A stretch of DNA of 64,000 bases, taken from contig CALUTD010000010.1 in NCBI GenBank assembly GCA_944323625.1, positions 1 to 64,000 on the forward strand, in the 5' to 3' direction. This DNA is from Candidatus Gastranaerophilales bacterium. GTDB taxonomy: Bacteria; Cyanobacteriota; Vampirovibrionia; Gastranaerophilales; Gastranaerophilaceae. Shown in pieces: positions 55,180 through 64,000 of this stretch. Each line of letters begins with the position of its first letter. Position 1 is the stretch's first letter. A program made the position numbers and the translations under genes. The notes under the pieces were generated by a model that worked only from the letters and a program-made list of their open reading frames with translations, did not search any database and was not told where the DNA came from.

Positions 55180-56649
55180 ATGATTATTAAACCATCAATT
55201 GAAGAAATAAAAAATATAAAAAAAGATTATAAATGTATACCCGTTTCGACCGAAATATTTTCTGATATTACTACTCCCATACAGGTATTAAGGATTTTAA
55301 AAGAAAAGGATAATCACTGTTTTTTACTTGAAAGTGTTGAAAAAGCCGAACAAGCCGGAAGATATTCATTTCTAGGATTTGAACCTTCAATGGAAATAAC
55401 CTGTCAGAATGGAGAACTTAAAATAAAATCTAAAAAAAAGGAAGAGGAAATAATTACAAATACTCCTCAAGATTATATAAAAAAACTGCTAGAAGAGTAT
55501 AAAAGCCCTGTTTTTGATGATTTACCGCCTTTTACAGGAGGGCTTGCAGGCTACTTCGCTTTTGATTTTATTAAATATTTTGAACCGAAATTAAACCTAA
55601 ATGCTAATGATGATGAGAATTTTAAAGATGTAGATTTAATGCTTTTTGATAAAATTATTGCTTTTGATAATGTTAAAAACAAAATTATACTGATAGTAAA
55701 TATAAAAACTGATGATATTGAGAAAAATTATCAAAAGGGTATAAAAGAACTTGAAAGGTTAAAGAATTTAATTCAGAACGGAAAACCTTGCAAAATAAAA
55801 AAAGGCAGATTAAAATCTGAATTTAGAGCTTTATTTAATAAAGAACAATTTTGTTCAATGGTCGAAAAAGCAAAACACTACATAAAAGAGGGGGATATTT
55901 TTCAGGTTGTTCTATCAAACCGTTTTGATGCAGATTATGAAGGTGACTTGATAAATACGTATAGAACTCTAAGAACAATAAATCCGTCACCTTATATGTT
56001 TTATTTCGGAAGCAATGATTTAGAAATAGCAGGTGCTTCTCCCGAAACGCTTTTAAAGCTCAAAAACGGAAGTTTGTATACTTTCCCTCTTGCAGGTACA
56101 AGAAAAAGAGGAAAAACAAGGCAAGAAGATTTAGAACTTGAAAAAGATTTGCTGAATGATGAAAAAGAGCTGGCAGAACATAATATGCTTGTGGATTTGG
56201 GAAGAAACGATACAGGAAGGATTTCAAAATTCGGAAGTGTAAAAGTCGAAAAATATATGACAATCGAAAGATTTTCACATGTTATGCATATAGGTTCAAC
56301 TGTTACCGGGGAGTTAAGAGAGGACAAAACAAGGTTAGATGCAATAGGTTCAATTCTGCCTGCAGGAACTCTATCTGGTGCGCCTAAGATAAGAGCCTGT
56401 GAAATAATAAATGAACTTGAAAATAATAAACGGGGAATATATGGCGGCGCTATAGGATATCTTGATTTTACGGGAAATTTGGATACCTGTATTGCAATAA
56501 GAATTGCTTACAAGAAAAATAATAAAGTATTTGTAAGAGTCGGTGCCGGAATAGTTTATGACAGCATAAGCGAAAATGAATATATTGAATGCGAAAATAA
56601 ATCAAAAGCAATAATGAATGCATTAAAAATATCACAGGAGGTTTTATGA
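55180..56649 (+). CDS. trpE: Anthranilate synthase component I
   Basis: Makes anthranilate from chorismate with TrpG. The feedback site LLESVEKAEQAGRYSFLGFEP near the N-terminus binds tryptophan. The catalytic part has DIFQVVLSNRF, GASPETLLKL, FPLAGTRKRG, DLGRNDTGRISKFGSV and LPAGTLSGAPKIRACEII. The 489-residue length is typical. AAGAGAG precedes the ATG. First structural gene of trpEGDCFBA, overlapping trpG by 4 bases. Confidence 0.97.
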   Translation: MIIKPSIEEIKNIKKDYKCIPVSTEIFSDITTPIQVLRILKEKDNHCFLLESVEKAEQAGRYSFLGFEPSMEITCQNGELKIKSKKKEEEIITNTPQDYIKKLLEEYKSPVFDDLPPFTGGLAGYFAFDFIKYFEPKLNLNANDDENFKDVDLMLFDKIIAFDNVKNKIILIVNIKTDDIEKNYQKGIKELERLKNLIQNGKPCKIKKGRLKSEFRALFNKEQFCSMVEKAKHYIKEGDIFQVVLSNRFDADYEGDLINTYRTLRTINPSPYMFYFGSNDLEIAGASPETLLKLKNGSLYTFPLAGTRKRGKTRQEDLELEKDLLNDEKELAEHNMLVDLGRNDTGRISKFGSVKVEKYMTIERFSHVMHIGSTVTGELREDKTRLDAIGSILPAGTLSGAPKIRACEIINELENNKRGIYGGAIGYLDFTGNLDTCIAIRIAYKKNNKVFVRVGAGIVYDSISENEYIECENKSKAIMNALKISQEVL

Positions 56650-57221
56650 TACTATTAATAGATAACTTTGACAGTTTTTCATATAACCTTTATCAGTTAA
56701 TAGGTGAATTAAATCCTCAAATAAAAGTTATAAGAAATAATGAATTAACACCTGAAGAAATTAAAAATTTAAACCCCGATAGTATAGTAATATCTCCGGG
56801 GCCGGGGAAACCTAAAGATGCCGGTAATTGCGAAGATATAATAAAATATTTTAAAGGAATTAAACCGATTTTAGGTATATGCCTCGGTCATCAGGCAATA
56901 TGTGAGGTATTTGGCGCAAAAATTACTTACGCAAAAGAAATAATGCACGGTAAAACATCTGAAATAACAATTGATAATACCTGCTCAATCTTTAAGGGAT
57001 TACCGCAGAAAATCAAAGTAGCAAGATACCATTCACTGGCGGCAGACGAAAGAACAATGCCCGAAGAACTAAAAATCATTGCCAAAACTGATGACAATGT
57101 AATAATGGGAGTAAAACACAAAGATTATGAAATATACGGACTGCAGTTCCATCCGGAGTCTATATTAACTCCTGACGGAAAAGTAATAATAAAAAATTTT
57201 TTGGAAACGGTAAAATTATGA
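56646..57221 (+). CDS. trpG: Anthranilate synthase component II (glutamine amidotransferase)
   Basis: A 191-residue class I amidotransferase that supplies ammonia to TrpE. The catalytic Cys lies in GICLGHQAICE near residue 80, His and Glu in LQFHPESILT, and the oxyanion region in SPGPGKPKDAG. A closely related PabA can serve folate synthesis, and a single copy may serve both. Overlaps trpE and trpD by 4 bases each. Confidence 0.95.
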   Translation: MILLIDNFDSFSYNLYQLIGELNPQIKVIRNNELTPEEIKNLNPDSIVISPGPGKPKDAGNCEDIIKYFKGIKPILGICLGHQAICEVFGAKITYAKEIMHGKTSEITIDNTCSIFKGLPQKIKVARYHSLAADERTMPEELKIIAKTDDNVIMGVKHKDYEIYGLQFHPESILTPDGKVIIKNFLETVKL

Positions 57222-58234
57222 TAACAAAAGCACTGAGAACATTAATACAAGGTCAAAATCTTGACTATAAAACAGCTAAAGACATTATGTATATGATAAC
57301 CCAAGGAGATGTTGAAGATTCACAAATTGCAGCCTTCTTGACAGCATTAAAAATGAAAGGTGAAACAACCGAAGAAATTACGGCCGCAGCGGAAGTTATG
57401 AAAGAAAAATGCATTAAAACAGAGCTGCCCGATTATAATACTCTTGATATAGTAGGAACAGGCGGAGATATGTCAGATACATTTAATATATCAACCGCAT
57501 CGGCATTTGTAGCGGCAGCAGCCGGTATACCGATTGCAAAACACGGAAACAGAGCTCTGACAAGCAAAGCAGGTTCAATTGACGTACTTGAGGCACTTGG
57601 AATAAATGTAAATAAAACACCGCAGCAGGAAAAAGAAATATTTAACAGAATAAATATTTGTTTTATGCAGGCACAAAAACATCACCCGTCAATGAAGTAT
57701 GCATCTAAAGTCAGAAAAGAATTAAAATTCAGAACTTTATTTAATATTTTAGGGCCGCTGACAAACCCTGCCGGCGCAAAATCTCAACTTTTCGGGGTTT
57801 TTGATGAATCACTTGTCAACACTCTTACAAAAGTAATATCAAATTTGGGCGTAAATAATGTACTTGTTGTTCACGGGAAAGACGGCCTTGACGAAGCAAC
57901 CGTTACTGATGAAACTGTTGTATCGGAAGGAAGAAACGGTAAAATAACGGATTATACAATAAAACCCGAAGATTTCGGACTAAAAAGATATACTTTAACA
58001 GATATTAAAGGCGGTAGCGCTCAGGATAACGCTCAAATAATAAAAAATATATTTGAAAGTAAAGAATCAGGGGCAAAAAAAGACATTATTATTCTTAATA
58101 GTGCTCTAGCTCTCTATACGTTCGGAAAAACAACTTCAATAAAAGAAGGTGTAAAACTTGCACGTATAATAATTGACTCAGGACTTGCACTTGATAAACT
58201 AAATAAATATATAACAGTTTCAAACGAGGTCTAA
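57218..58234 (+). CDS. trpD: Anthranilate phosphoribosyltransferase
   Basis: Transfers phosphoribose from PRPP to anthranilate. Motifs: DIVGTGGDMSDTFNIST (PRPP loop), KHGNRALTSKAGSIDVLEALG, HPSMKYASKVRKELKFRTLFNILGPLTNPA and GLDEATVTDET. The 338-residue length is typical and separate from trpG, not fused. Overlaps trpG by 4 bases and abuts trpC. Confidence 0.97.
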   Translation: MITKALRTLIQGQNLDYKTAKDIMYMITQGDVEDSQIAAFLTALKMKGETTEEITAAAEVMKEKCIKTELPDYNTLDIVGTGGDMSDTFNISTASAFVAAAAGIPIAKHGNRALTSKAGSIDVLEALGINVNKTPQQEKEIFNRINICFMQAQKHHPSMKYASKVRKELKFRTLFNILGPLTNPAGAKSQLFGVFDESLVNTLTKVISNLGVNNVLVVHGKDGLDEATVTDETVVSEGRNGKITDYTIKPEDFGLKRYTLTDIKGGSAQDNAQIIKNIFESKESGAKKDIIILNSALALYTFGKTTSIKEGVKLARIIIDSGLALDKLNKYITVSNEV

Positions 58235-59026
58235 ATGAATATACTTGATAAAATAGTTGAAAAAACTCTGCTTAGAGTAGAAAAATTAAAACGCGGAACA
58301 AATATAAACGAATTAAAAGATGAGGCATACAAAATCAAAAAAGAAGCATTTAAATTTGAAAATGCTTTAAAAACGGATGATATTGCTTTTATTTGCGAAA
58401 TAAAAAAAGCTTCTCCTTCAAAAGGAATAATTGCACAAAACTTTCCTTTTAAAGATATAGCACTTGAATACGAAAAAGCAGGCGCAAATGCCATTTCTGT
58501 TCTGACAGAGCCTGACTTCTTTTTAGGAGCAAATGAATATTTAAAAGAAATTTCAAAAATTATAAATATTCCAATTCTAAGAAAAGATTTTATAATAGAT
58601 GAAATACAAATATATGAATCAAAAATCATAGGTGCAGATGCAATACTTTTAATATGTTCAATTTTAGATGAAGAAACTTTAAAAGATTTTATAACAATTG
58701 CAGATTCATTGGGACTTTCATGCCTGGTTGAAACACATAATGAAGAAGAGATTCAAAAAGCAATAAAAGCAAAAGCAAGGATAATCGGAGTTAATAACCG
58801 AAATTTAAAAGATTTTTCTGTAGATATAAAAAACAGTATTAATTTAAAGAAATTTGTTCCCTCAAATATAATATTCGTATCGGAAAGTGGTATAAAAGAA
58901 CATCCTCAAATAAAAGAACTTAAGAAAAATAGTGTAAATGCAGTTTTAATAGGCGAAACATTTATGAAGTCCCAAAATAAAGAACTTGAACTCTCAATAT
59001 TAAAAGGAGAAATAAATGAAAGTTAA
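58235..59026 (+). CDS. trpC: Indole-3-glycerol phosphate synthase
   Basis: A 263-residue TIM barrel closing the indole ring. Motifs: FICEIKKASPSKGII (catalytic Lys), ANAISVLTEPDFFLGA, ILRKDFIIDEIQIYES, LVETHNEEEI, IGVNNRNLKDF and FVSESGIK. It is not fused to trpF, unlike in E. coli. It starts immediately after trpD and overlaps trpF by 11 bases. Confidence 0.97.
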   Translation: MNILDKIVEKTLLRVEKLKRGTNINELKDEAYKIKKEAFKFENALKTDDIAFICEIKKASPSKGIIAQNFPFKDIALEYEKAGANAISVLTEPDFFLGANEYLKEISKIINIPILRKDFIIDEIQIYESKIIGADAILLICSILDEETLKDFITIADSLGLSCLVETHNEEEIQKAIKAKARIIGVNNRNLKDFSVDIKNSINLKKFVPSNIIFVSESGIKEHPQIKELKKNSVNAVLIGETFMKSQNKELELSILKGEINES

Positions 59027-59624
59027 AATATGCGGATTGAAAACCGTTGAAGATATTCAATATATAAACGAATTTAAACCGGATTTTGCAGGTTTTATTT
59101 TCGCACCTCAAAGTAAAAGAAAAATATCTTTTGAACAGGCACTTTTAATGAAGCAAGAACTGAATAAAAATATTAAATCCGTTGGAGTATTTTCTGATGA
59201 CAGTATTGAAAATATACTTACTGCCGTAAAAAATAATATAATTGATTTTATTCAGCTTCACGGTGATGAAAGTAATGATTATATTGAAATCTTAAAATCA
59301 AAAACAAAAGCTCCCATAATAAAAGCGTTAAAAGCAGATAATGAATTGAAAGAAAAGATAAATACAACAAAAGCCGATTATGTTTTAATAGATTCATCGG
59401 ATAAAAATTCGTTTGGAGGAACAGGTAAAGTTTTTGATTGGGGATTAATCCCCGAGTGTAATAAAAAGATATTTTTAGCGGGCGGATTGAACATTCAAAA
59501 TATAGAATCTGCAATAAAAACGGTTAATCCATACTGCGTTGATATAAATAGCGGTGTGGAAACAGATGGAAAAAAAGACCCAAAAAAAATTGAAGAAATA
59601 ATGAATTTTATAAAAAGGATATAA
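59016..59624 (+). CDS. trpF: Phosphoribosylanthranilate isomerase
   Basis: A 202-residue TIM barrel performing the Amadori rearrangement. The catalytic Cys is in [10 protein letters not shown]. Other motifs are [42 protein letters not shown] (general acid Asp, phosphate loop) and LAGGLNIQN with DINSGVET. Overlaps trpC by 11 bases; two bases before trpB. Confidence 0.96.
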   Translation: MKVKICGLKTVEDIQYINEFKPDFAGFIFAPQSKRKISFEQALLMKQELNKNIKSVGVFSDDSIENILTAVKNNIIDFIQLHGDESNDYIEILKSKTKAPIIKALKADNELKEKINTTKADYVLIDSSDKNSFGGTGKVFDWGLIPECNKKIFLAGGLNIQNIESAIKTVNPYCVDINSGVETDGKKDPKKIEEIMNFIKRI

Positions 59625-59626
59625 AA

Positions 59627-60811
59627 ATGAGTAAAACAAAATTTGGACAATACGGCGGACAATATATACCCGAAATTCTTATGACAGAAATAATAAACCT
59701 TGAAACAGCATACGAAAAATACAAAAATGATGAAAAATTTAACAATGACCTTAATGAACTTTTAAAAAACTATGCAGGCCGCCCTTCGTTATTATATTTT
59801 GCAAAAAATATGACGGAAGATTTAAACGGAGCAAAAATATATCTTAAAAGAGAAGACCTTAATCATACCGGTTCTCATAAAATCAATAACGTATTAGGTC
59901 AGGCGCTTTTAGCAAAATATATGGGAAAAAAACGCATAATAGCAGAAACAGGAGCAGGCCAGCACGGCGTTGCAACTGCAACCGCCGCTGCATTATTAGG
60001 GTTGGAATGTGAAATATTTATGGGGAGAGAAGATACAATAAGGCAAGCTCTTAATGTATACAGAATGGAATTACTGGGTGCAAAAGTAAATTCAGTAACA
60101 TCAGGTACGCAAACATTGAAAGATGCCGTTAATGAAGCAATGAGAGAATGGGCAAACAGAACAGAAGATACACTCTATGTGCTTGGTTCCGTTATGGGAC
60201 CCCATCCATTCCCGACAATCGTAAGAGATTTCCAAAGCATAATAAGCAAAGAAGCAAGACAACAAATACTTGAAAAAGAATCAAAACTCCCTAATGCGGT
60301 TATAGCCTGTGTAGGAGGCGGAAGTAACGCGATGGGAATATTTTATAACTTTATAAATGATAAAGAAGTACAATTAATAGGTTGTGAAGCTGCAGGACTG
60401 GGAATTGATACAGATAAACACGCAGCAACAATGACAAAAGGCAGAATAGGAATATTCCACGGTATGAAATCTTTGTTCTGTCAAGATAAAAACGGTCAAA
60501 TAGCACCTGTTTATTCAATTTCTGCAGGTTTAGACTACCCCGGGATAGGTCCCGAACACGCTTATCTTAAAGAAACAGGAAGAGCTAAGTATGTTCCTAT
60601 AACTGATGAAGAAGCAGTAGAAGCTTTTGAATACTTATCAAAAACAGAAGGTATTATTCCGGCTATTGAAAGTGCACACGCCGTTGCATACGCAAAGAAA
60701 ATTGCACCTTCAATGAAAAAAGATGAAATAATAATAATATGTTTATCCGGAAGGGGAGATAAAGACGTAGCATCAATTGCGAAATACAGAGGAAGGATTA
60801 TCAATGAGTAA
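59627..60811 (+). CDS. trpB: Tryptophan synthase beta chain
   Basis: A 394-residue PLP enzyme joining indole and serine. The Schiff-base Lys is in [18 protein letters not shown]. Other motifs are [17 protein letters not shown], the PLP phosphate loop [10 protein letters not shown] and [13 protein letters not shown]. It is of the standard TrpB1 type. Overlaps trpA by 8 bases; channels indole from TrpA. Confidence 0.98.
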   Translation: MSKTKFGQYGGQYIPEILMTEIINLETAYEKYKNDEKFNNDLNELLKNYAGRPSLLYFAKNMTEDLNGAKIYLKREDLNHTGSHKINNVLGQALLAKYMGKKRIIAETGAGQHGVATATAAALLGLECEIFMGREDTIRQALNVYRMELLGAKVNSVTSGTQTLKDAVNEAMREWANRTEDTLYVLGSVMGPHPFPTIVRDFQSIISKEARQQILEKESKLPNAVIACVGGGSNAMGIFYNFINDKEVQLIGCEAAGLGIDTDKHAATMTKGRIGIFHGMKSLFCQDKNGQIAPVYSISAGLDYPGIGPEHAYLKETGRAKYVPITDEEAVEAFEYLSKTEGIIPAIESAHAVAYAKKIAPSMKKDEIIIICLSGRGDKDVASIAKYRGRIINE

Positions 60812-61574
60812 TATACATAAAGCATTTGAAAATAAAAAAGCATTTATAGGGTTTTTGACCGCCGGCGACCCTGATATAGAAACAACAAAAGAATGTATAA
60901 TAGCAATGGAAGAAGCCGGGGCGGATTTAATAGAAATCGGTATACCGTTTTCGGACCCAATAGCAGAAGGTATTGTAATACAAGGTGCTAATATAAGAGC
61001 CCTTGAATCCGAAACTTGTTTGGATGATGTATTTAAACTTGTTAAATCCGTCAGAACAAAAACAAATATTCCGATTGTCTTTCTTACATACATAAATCCG
61101 ATATTTAATTACGGATATGAAAACTTCTTTAAAACCTGTAAAGAAGCGGGTGTTGACGGTATAATAATACCTGATTTGCCATACGAAGAAAAAGAAGAAA
61201 TAAAGCATACAGCAGAAAAATATGAGATTGACATTATTTCTTTGATTGCTCCCACCTCGCATGAACGTATACTAAAAATTGCAAAAGATGCAAAGGGTTT
61301 TGTATACATAGTATCCTCCATGGGGGTTACAGGCATGCGAAAAGAAATAACAACAGATGTTGAATCTATTGTAAAACTCGTAAAAGAAATAACCAAAGTT
61401 CCTGCGGCCATAGGTTTTGGCATAAATACCCCCGAGCAGGCAAAACATTTTTCTCAAATTTCAGATGGAGTTATAGTAGGAAGCGCAATAGTAAAAATTA
61501 TTGAAAAATACGGTAAAGATGCGCCTGAGTATGTTTATAACTACGTAAAAGAAATGAAAAACGCAATTATATAA
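60804..61574 (+). CDS. trpA: Tryptophan synthase alpha chain
   Basis: A 256-residue TIM barrel that cleaves indole-3-glycerol phosphate. Catalytic Glu in [15 protein letters not shown] and Asp in [14 protein letters not shown]; phosphate site in GFGINTPEQ and [10 protein letters not shown]. The usual SDPxADG has Glu at Ala-Asp-Gly here (IAEG). Start at 60804 after GGAAGGAT, inside the end of trpB; an earlier in-frame start at 60777 lacks such a site. Last gene of the operon. Confidence 0.96.
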   Translation: MSNIHKAFENKKAFIGFLTAGDPDIETTKECIIAMEEAGADLIEIGIPFSDPIAEGIVIQGANIRALESETCLDDVFKLVKSVRTKTNIPIVFLTYINPIFNYGYENFFKTCKEAGVDGIIIPDLPYEEKEEIKHTAEKYEIDIISLIAPTSHERILKIAKDAKGFVYIVSSMGVTGMRKEITTDVESIVKLVKEITKVPAAIGFGINTPEQAKHFSQISDGVIVGSAIVKIIEKYGKDAPEYVYNYVKEMKNAII

Positions 61575-61584
61575 AAAATACTAA

Positions 61585-64000
61585 CTATATTTTATCCTTA
61601 ATATCAGAATACGGAATATCAAGTTTCCAATTACTTTCATCAAAAATATTATCTTTGATGAAATAAAATTTGTCATGTTCGTTTATTGGTGAATATTCTT
61701 TTATCCATTCTTTTTCTTTCCAATCATGAATAACATCAATATATACACCGTTTTCTTTATTCTTATTTGTAATAGCTTTACCGGTATAAGGATTTGTAGG
61801 ATTTTCAATAATATCTTTTGTTGCCAAATAAGGAACATCAGCATTTGTCATAAATTCATAAGAAGTTTTAAAAGGCTCTTTTGAGTTAAAATCTTTAATA
61901 AGCAGAAGAGGATTAAAATAATTAAATTTAAAATCAGAATTAATACTTTGAACATCTGTAGTATGGTCTGAGACAATAATAATCCTTGTATTATCATAAA
62001 CATTATTTTCTTTTAATATTTTAAAGAAATCACCCAATAAAATTAAAGCTGCAGCATTAACATGATAGCGTTTAATTGAATATTCTGAAATATTATATCT
62101 TGAGTCATTTTCTACTCTATTATTCAATTTATAATCAGGCAAAGATAATAATCCCCATTCATGGGTAAGGTCATTATTAATAACAACAAATGATTTTTTA
62201 TCAGATGAAAAATCAATTAATTTAGGCAGATAATATAATTCTGCATAATTATTTATAATTCTTGATAAGTTTTCCATTTTATTTTTGGAGGTATAATTCA
62301 TATCTAAGTACTTACCATGAGAATATATAAAATTTTTCACACTGTTAGGACTTGTATGCAGAAAGCTAAAATATATACAATTCCTATGTGATAAATCCAT
62401 TTCTCCCAATATAATGATGTTATTGGTAAATGCATAATATGCTCCATAAACATCATTTAAATATTTATGCTCAATACCTTTATCTTTAAATATAGAAGAA
62501 TCTGAAACATTTTTATAATCAACAAAAGGATAATCAGAAATTGTTGCATTCCAACCATTATTTTTAAATATTGTAGGCAATACCAATAATGCTTCATTAT
62601 GTTTCTTTACTAATAATTCATCATTCCTTTTGGCCATTTCTAAAGGAGTATATTCATAACCTCCTATCAATGCAGGATATGCAAATATTGTATGCCCGTA
62701 AAATGAAACCGTATTAGGATAATAAATAAATCCTTCATATATTTCTTTTAACTCGGGTTTTTCATCGAATATAAACGGCAAATAGCTGCTTATGGCAGTA
62801 TCTAGAAATAATATCAATACATTTTGTTTATTTTTTGATAAACTAAATTGAACTTTATCTTTATTCGAATGGGAAGAAATTGATACTTTTTTAAAATATT
62901 TATATTCATTTTCAATTGTGATTATATTCTTTACACCTATGGTTAAGAAAGTTAATAGAAGTATAACTAAAATATTTTTTATTACCAAAAATTTTCTACT
63001 AAAAAATAAAACTAAAGAAATAATACATATTAATAATACAAAACTGTTATAAATAAATTGTGCATTTACAGATGGAAAATTAAAATTTATTAGTTCGGGA
63101 GAAACATATTCATAATAAATTGTCAAAGGATAATTAGGAAGTTTAATATAATACATGTTGAATAATGCAATAAAAAGAGCCGTTAAAGCAGCAAAAGAAA
63201 TAAAAGGTTTCAACTTTTTTGATGTAAATGTATATATAATCAATCCCCAAAAACAAAATATTCCAAATGCCTGTATGAAAGGAAACGATAATATATAAAA
63301 TGCTGTTTTGATTTTTTCTATATAAAGAAATTGTACAGGAGATGTTGCAATTACATTAGATGGTATAACTAATCCAAATAATAACCATAAAGAAATACAG
63401 GATAAAATATATATTATTTTAGTATTATTCAAAACTGAAAAGTTATAAAAGGAAGTTATGTTAAATTTATTAAAAGTTCTTAGAACTTCTACGGAAATAT
63501 TATGTAAAAAATTTATTTTAAATAAACACAAAATATAAAAACAAATTATTATTATAATAAATAAATCTAAATTATAATAATTTACATAATAGTTTTTGGA
63601 AATAAAATACAAAGATAGGAAAATAAGAAGTAAAATATTTAAAATAAACTTTTTTGGTGATTTAACTTTCAAACTTATATTTTTAATCAGAGAAAACAAA
63701 TTATTAAAAGTCCAGTAAATAACCAAACCCGAAGGAGAGTTGTAGAGAAGAACTAAAAATATTAAACTCATTATCCACAGTTGAATTTTCTCTTTATTAT
63801 CAGAGTCTTTAGAATAAATATATCCTGCAAATAAATTTATACATGTCATAAAAATAGGAAGAATATTAATACTAAACAATCCTATTGTTAACATCCCGTC
63901 AGGTTCTGATAATTTACATATATTACATAAATACAGCCTATCAAGCATCGGCAAATTATTAAAAAACAAATATGCCGCTAAAAAGAATGGAATTTGCAAA
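61585..64000 (-). CDS. YidC/Oxa1-like domain fused to a membrane sulfatase/phosphoglycerol-transferase domain (5' end outside window)
   Basis: The visible 804 codons continue past the right edge. Residues about 1-115 match the C-terminal part of YidC insertases: LQIPFFLAAYLFFNNLPMLD, LSEPDGML, INILPIFMTCINLFAGYIY and LLYNSPSGLVIYWTFNNLFSL. Six to eight more membrane helices follow (about 118-365). Then comes an alkaline-phosphatase-superfamily domain (from about 390) with ILFLDTAISSYL, NTVSFYGHTIFAYPALIGG and IIVSDHTTD. Lipoteichoic-acid synthase-like enzymes share that last layout. It is predicted to modify a surface glycan or lipid in the periplasm. It converges on trpA with 10 bases between them. 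Confidence 0.82.
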   Translation of the reverse strand, partial: LQIPFFLAAYLFFNNLPMLDRLYLCNICKLSEPDGMLTIGLFSINILPIFMTCINLFAGYIYSKDSDNKEKIQLWIMSLIFLVLLYNSPSGLVIYWTFNNLFSLIKNISLKVKSPKKFILNILLLIFLSLYFISKNYYVNYYNLDLFIIIIICFYILCLFKINFLHNISVEVLRTFNKFNITSFYNFSVLNNTKIIYILSCISLWLLFGLVIPSNVIATSPVQFLYIEKIKTAFYILSFPFIQAFGIFCFWGLIIYTFTSKKLKPFISFAALTALFIALFNMYYIKLPNYPLTIYYEYVSPELINFNFPSVNAQFIYNSFVLLICIISLVLFFSRKFLVIKNILVILLLTFLTIGVKNIITIENEYKYFKKVSISSHSNKDKVQFSLSKNKQNVLILFLDTAISSYLPFIFDEKPELKEIYEGFIYYPNTVSFYGHTIFAYPALIGGYEYTPLEMAKRNDELLVKKHNEALLVLPTIFKNNGWNATISDYPFVDYKNVSDSSIFKDKGIEHKYLNDVYGAYYAFTNNIIILGEMDLSHRNCIYFSFLHTSPNSVKNFIYSHGKYLDMNYTSKNKMENLSRIINNYAELYYLPKLIDFSSDKKSFVVINNDLTHEWGLLSLPDYKLNNRVENDSRYNISEYSIKRYHVNAAALILLGDFFKILKENNVYDNTRIIIVSDHTTDVQSINSDFKFNYFNPLLLIKDFNSKEPFKTSYEFMTNADVPYLATKDIIENPTNPYTGKAITNKNKENGVYIDVIHDWKEKEWIKEYSPINEHDKFYFIKDNIFDESNWKLDIPYSDIKDKI

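Overview
The window is strongly AT-rich bacterial DNA from a diderm, non-photosynthetic organism. My best placement is Candidatus Gastranaerophilales/Melainabacteria (Vampirovibrionia), the gut relatives of Cyanobacteria. Three things point there. The ATP synthase genes run a-c-b'-b-delta-alpha-gamma with two b-type subunits and no beta/epsilon, which is the cyanobacterial layout. Several pseudopilin-like proteins begin with FTLAEVLITL. A HydE-like hydrogenase maturase suggests anaerobic, fermentative life. This is inference from gene content; no 16S rRNA gene is present.

Layout. 1-440: a terminator, small repeats and initiator tRNA-fMet. 667-2100: a hypothetical protein. 2104-18051: a long minus-strand run with a M16 peptidase, a histidine kinase/HD-GYP pair, proS, gyrB, a TPR protein, a GGDEF cyclase, a Slt-type transglycosylase, a membrane protein and miaA. 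18139-19225: a decayed pilin gene, rpsO and a 6S-like RNA. 19292-25616: mostly plus-strand genes (metallophosphoesterase, MBL hydrolase, PHP protein, AMIN-like and STAS proteins, rsmI). 25621-28248: glycosyltransferases, one pair split at a G9 tract. 28249-29406: no genes, but a GC-rich structured repeat. 29407-31858: minCDE. 32096-34838: a metallopeptidase and a divergent pilin locus with three more G/C tracts. 34848-37305: hydE, a hypothetical gene and nadA. 37371-42360: ATP synthase genes, then a large AsmA-like gene. 45881-46322: a MITE with TA target site. 46336-50527: PPTase, endonuclease IV-like, formyltransferase, another pilin, an XRE regulator and small genes. 50524-53383: GNAT and riboflavin genes. 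54736-61574: a complete trpEGDCFBA operon behind a Trp-rich leader ORF and terminator. 61585-64000: a partial YidC-like/sulfatase fusion.

The most striking signal is four G/C homopolymers of 9-10 bases in this AT-rich DNA. Two interrupt genes whose frame would be restored by changing the tract length: a pilin (now OFF) and a two-domain glycosyltransferase (now split). A third lies at the same codon position of a truncated paralogous leader that has the same promoter layout. Together they look like phase-variable surface loci. The other main candidates are a trp attenuator, a repeated structured RNA partly carried in a MITE, a 6S-like RNA and the YidC-sulfatase fusion. The c-di-GMP synthase and phosphodiesterase, the pilins and the glycosyltransferases would fit switching of the cell surface, but the link between them is inferred.
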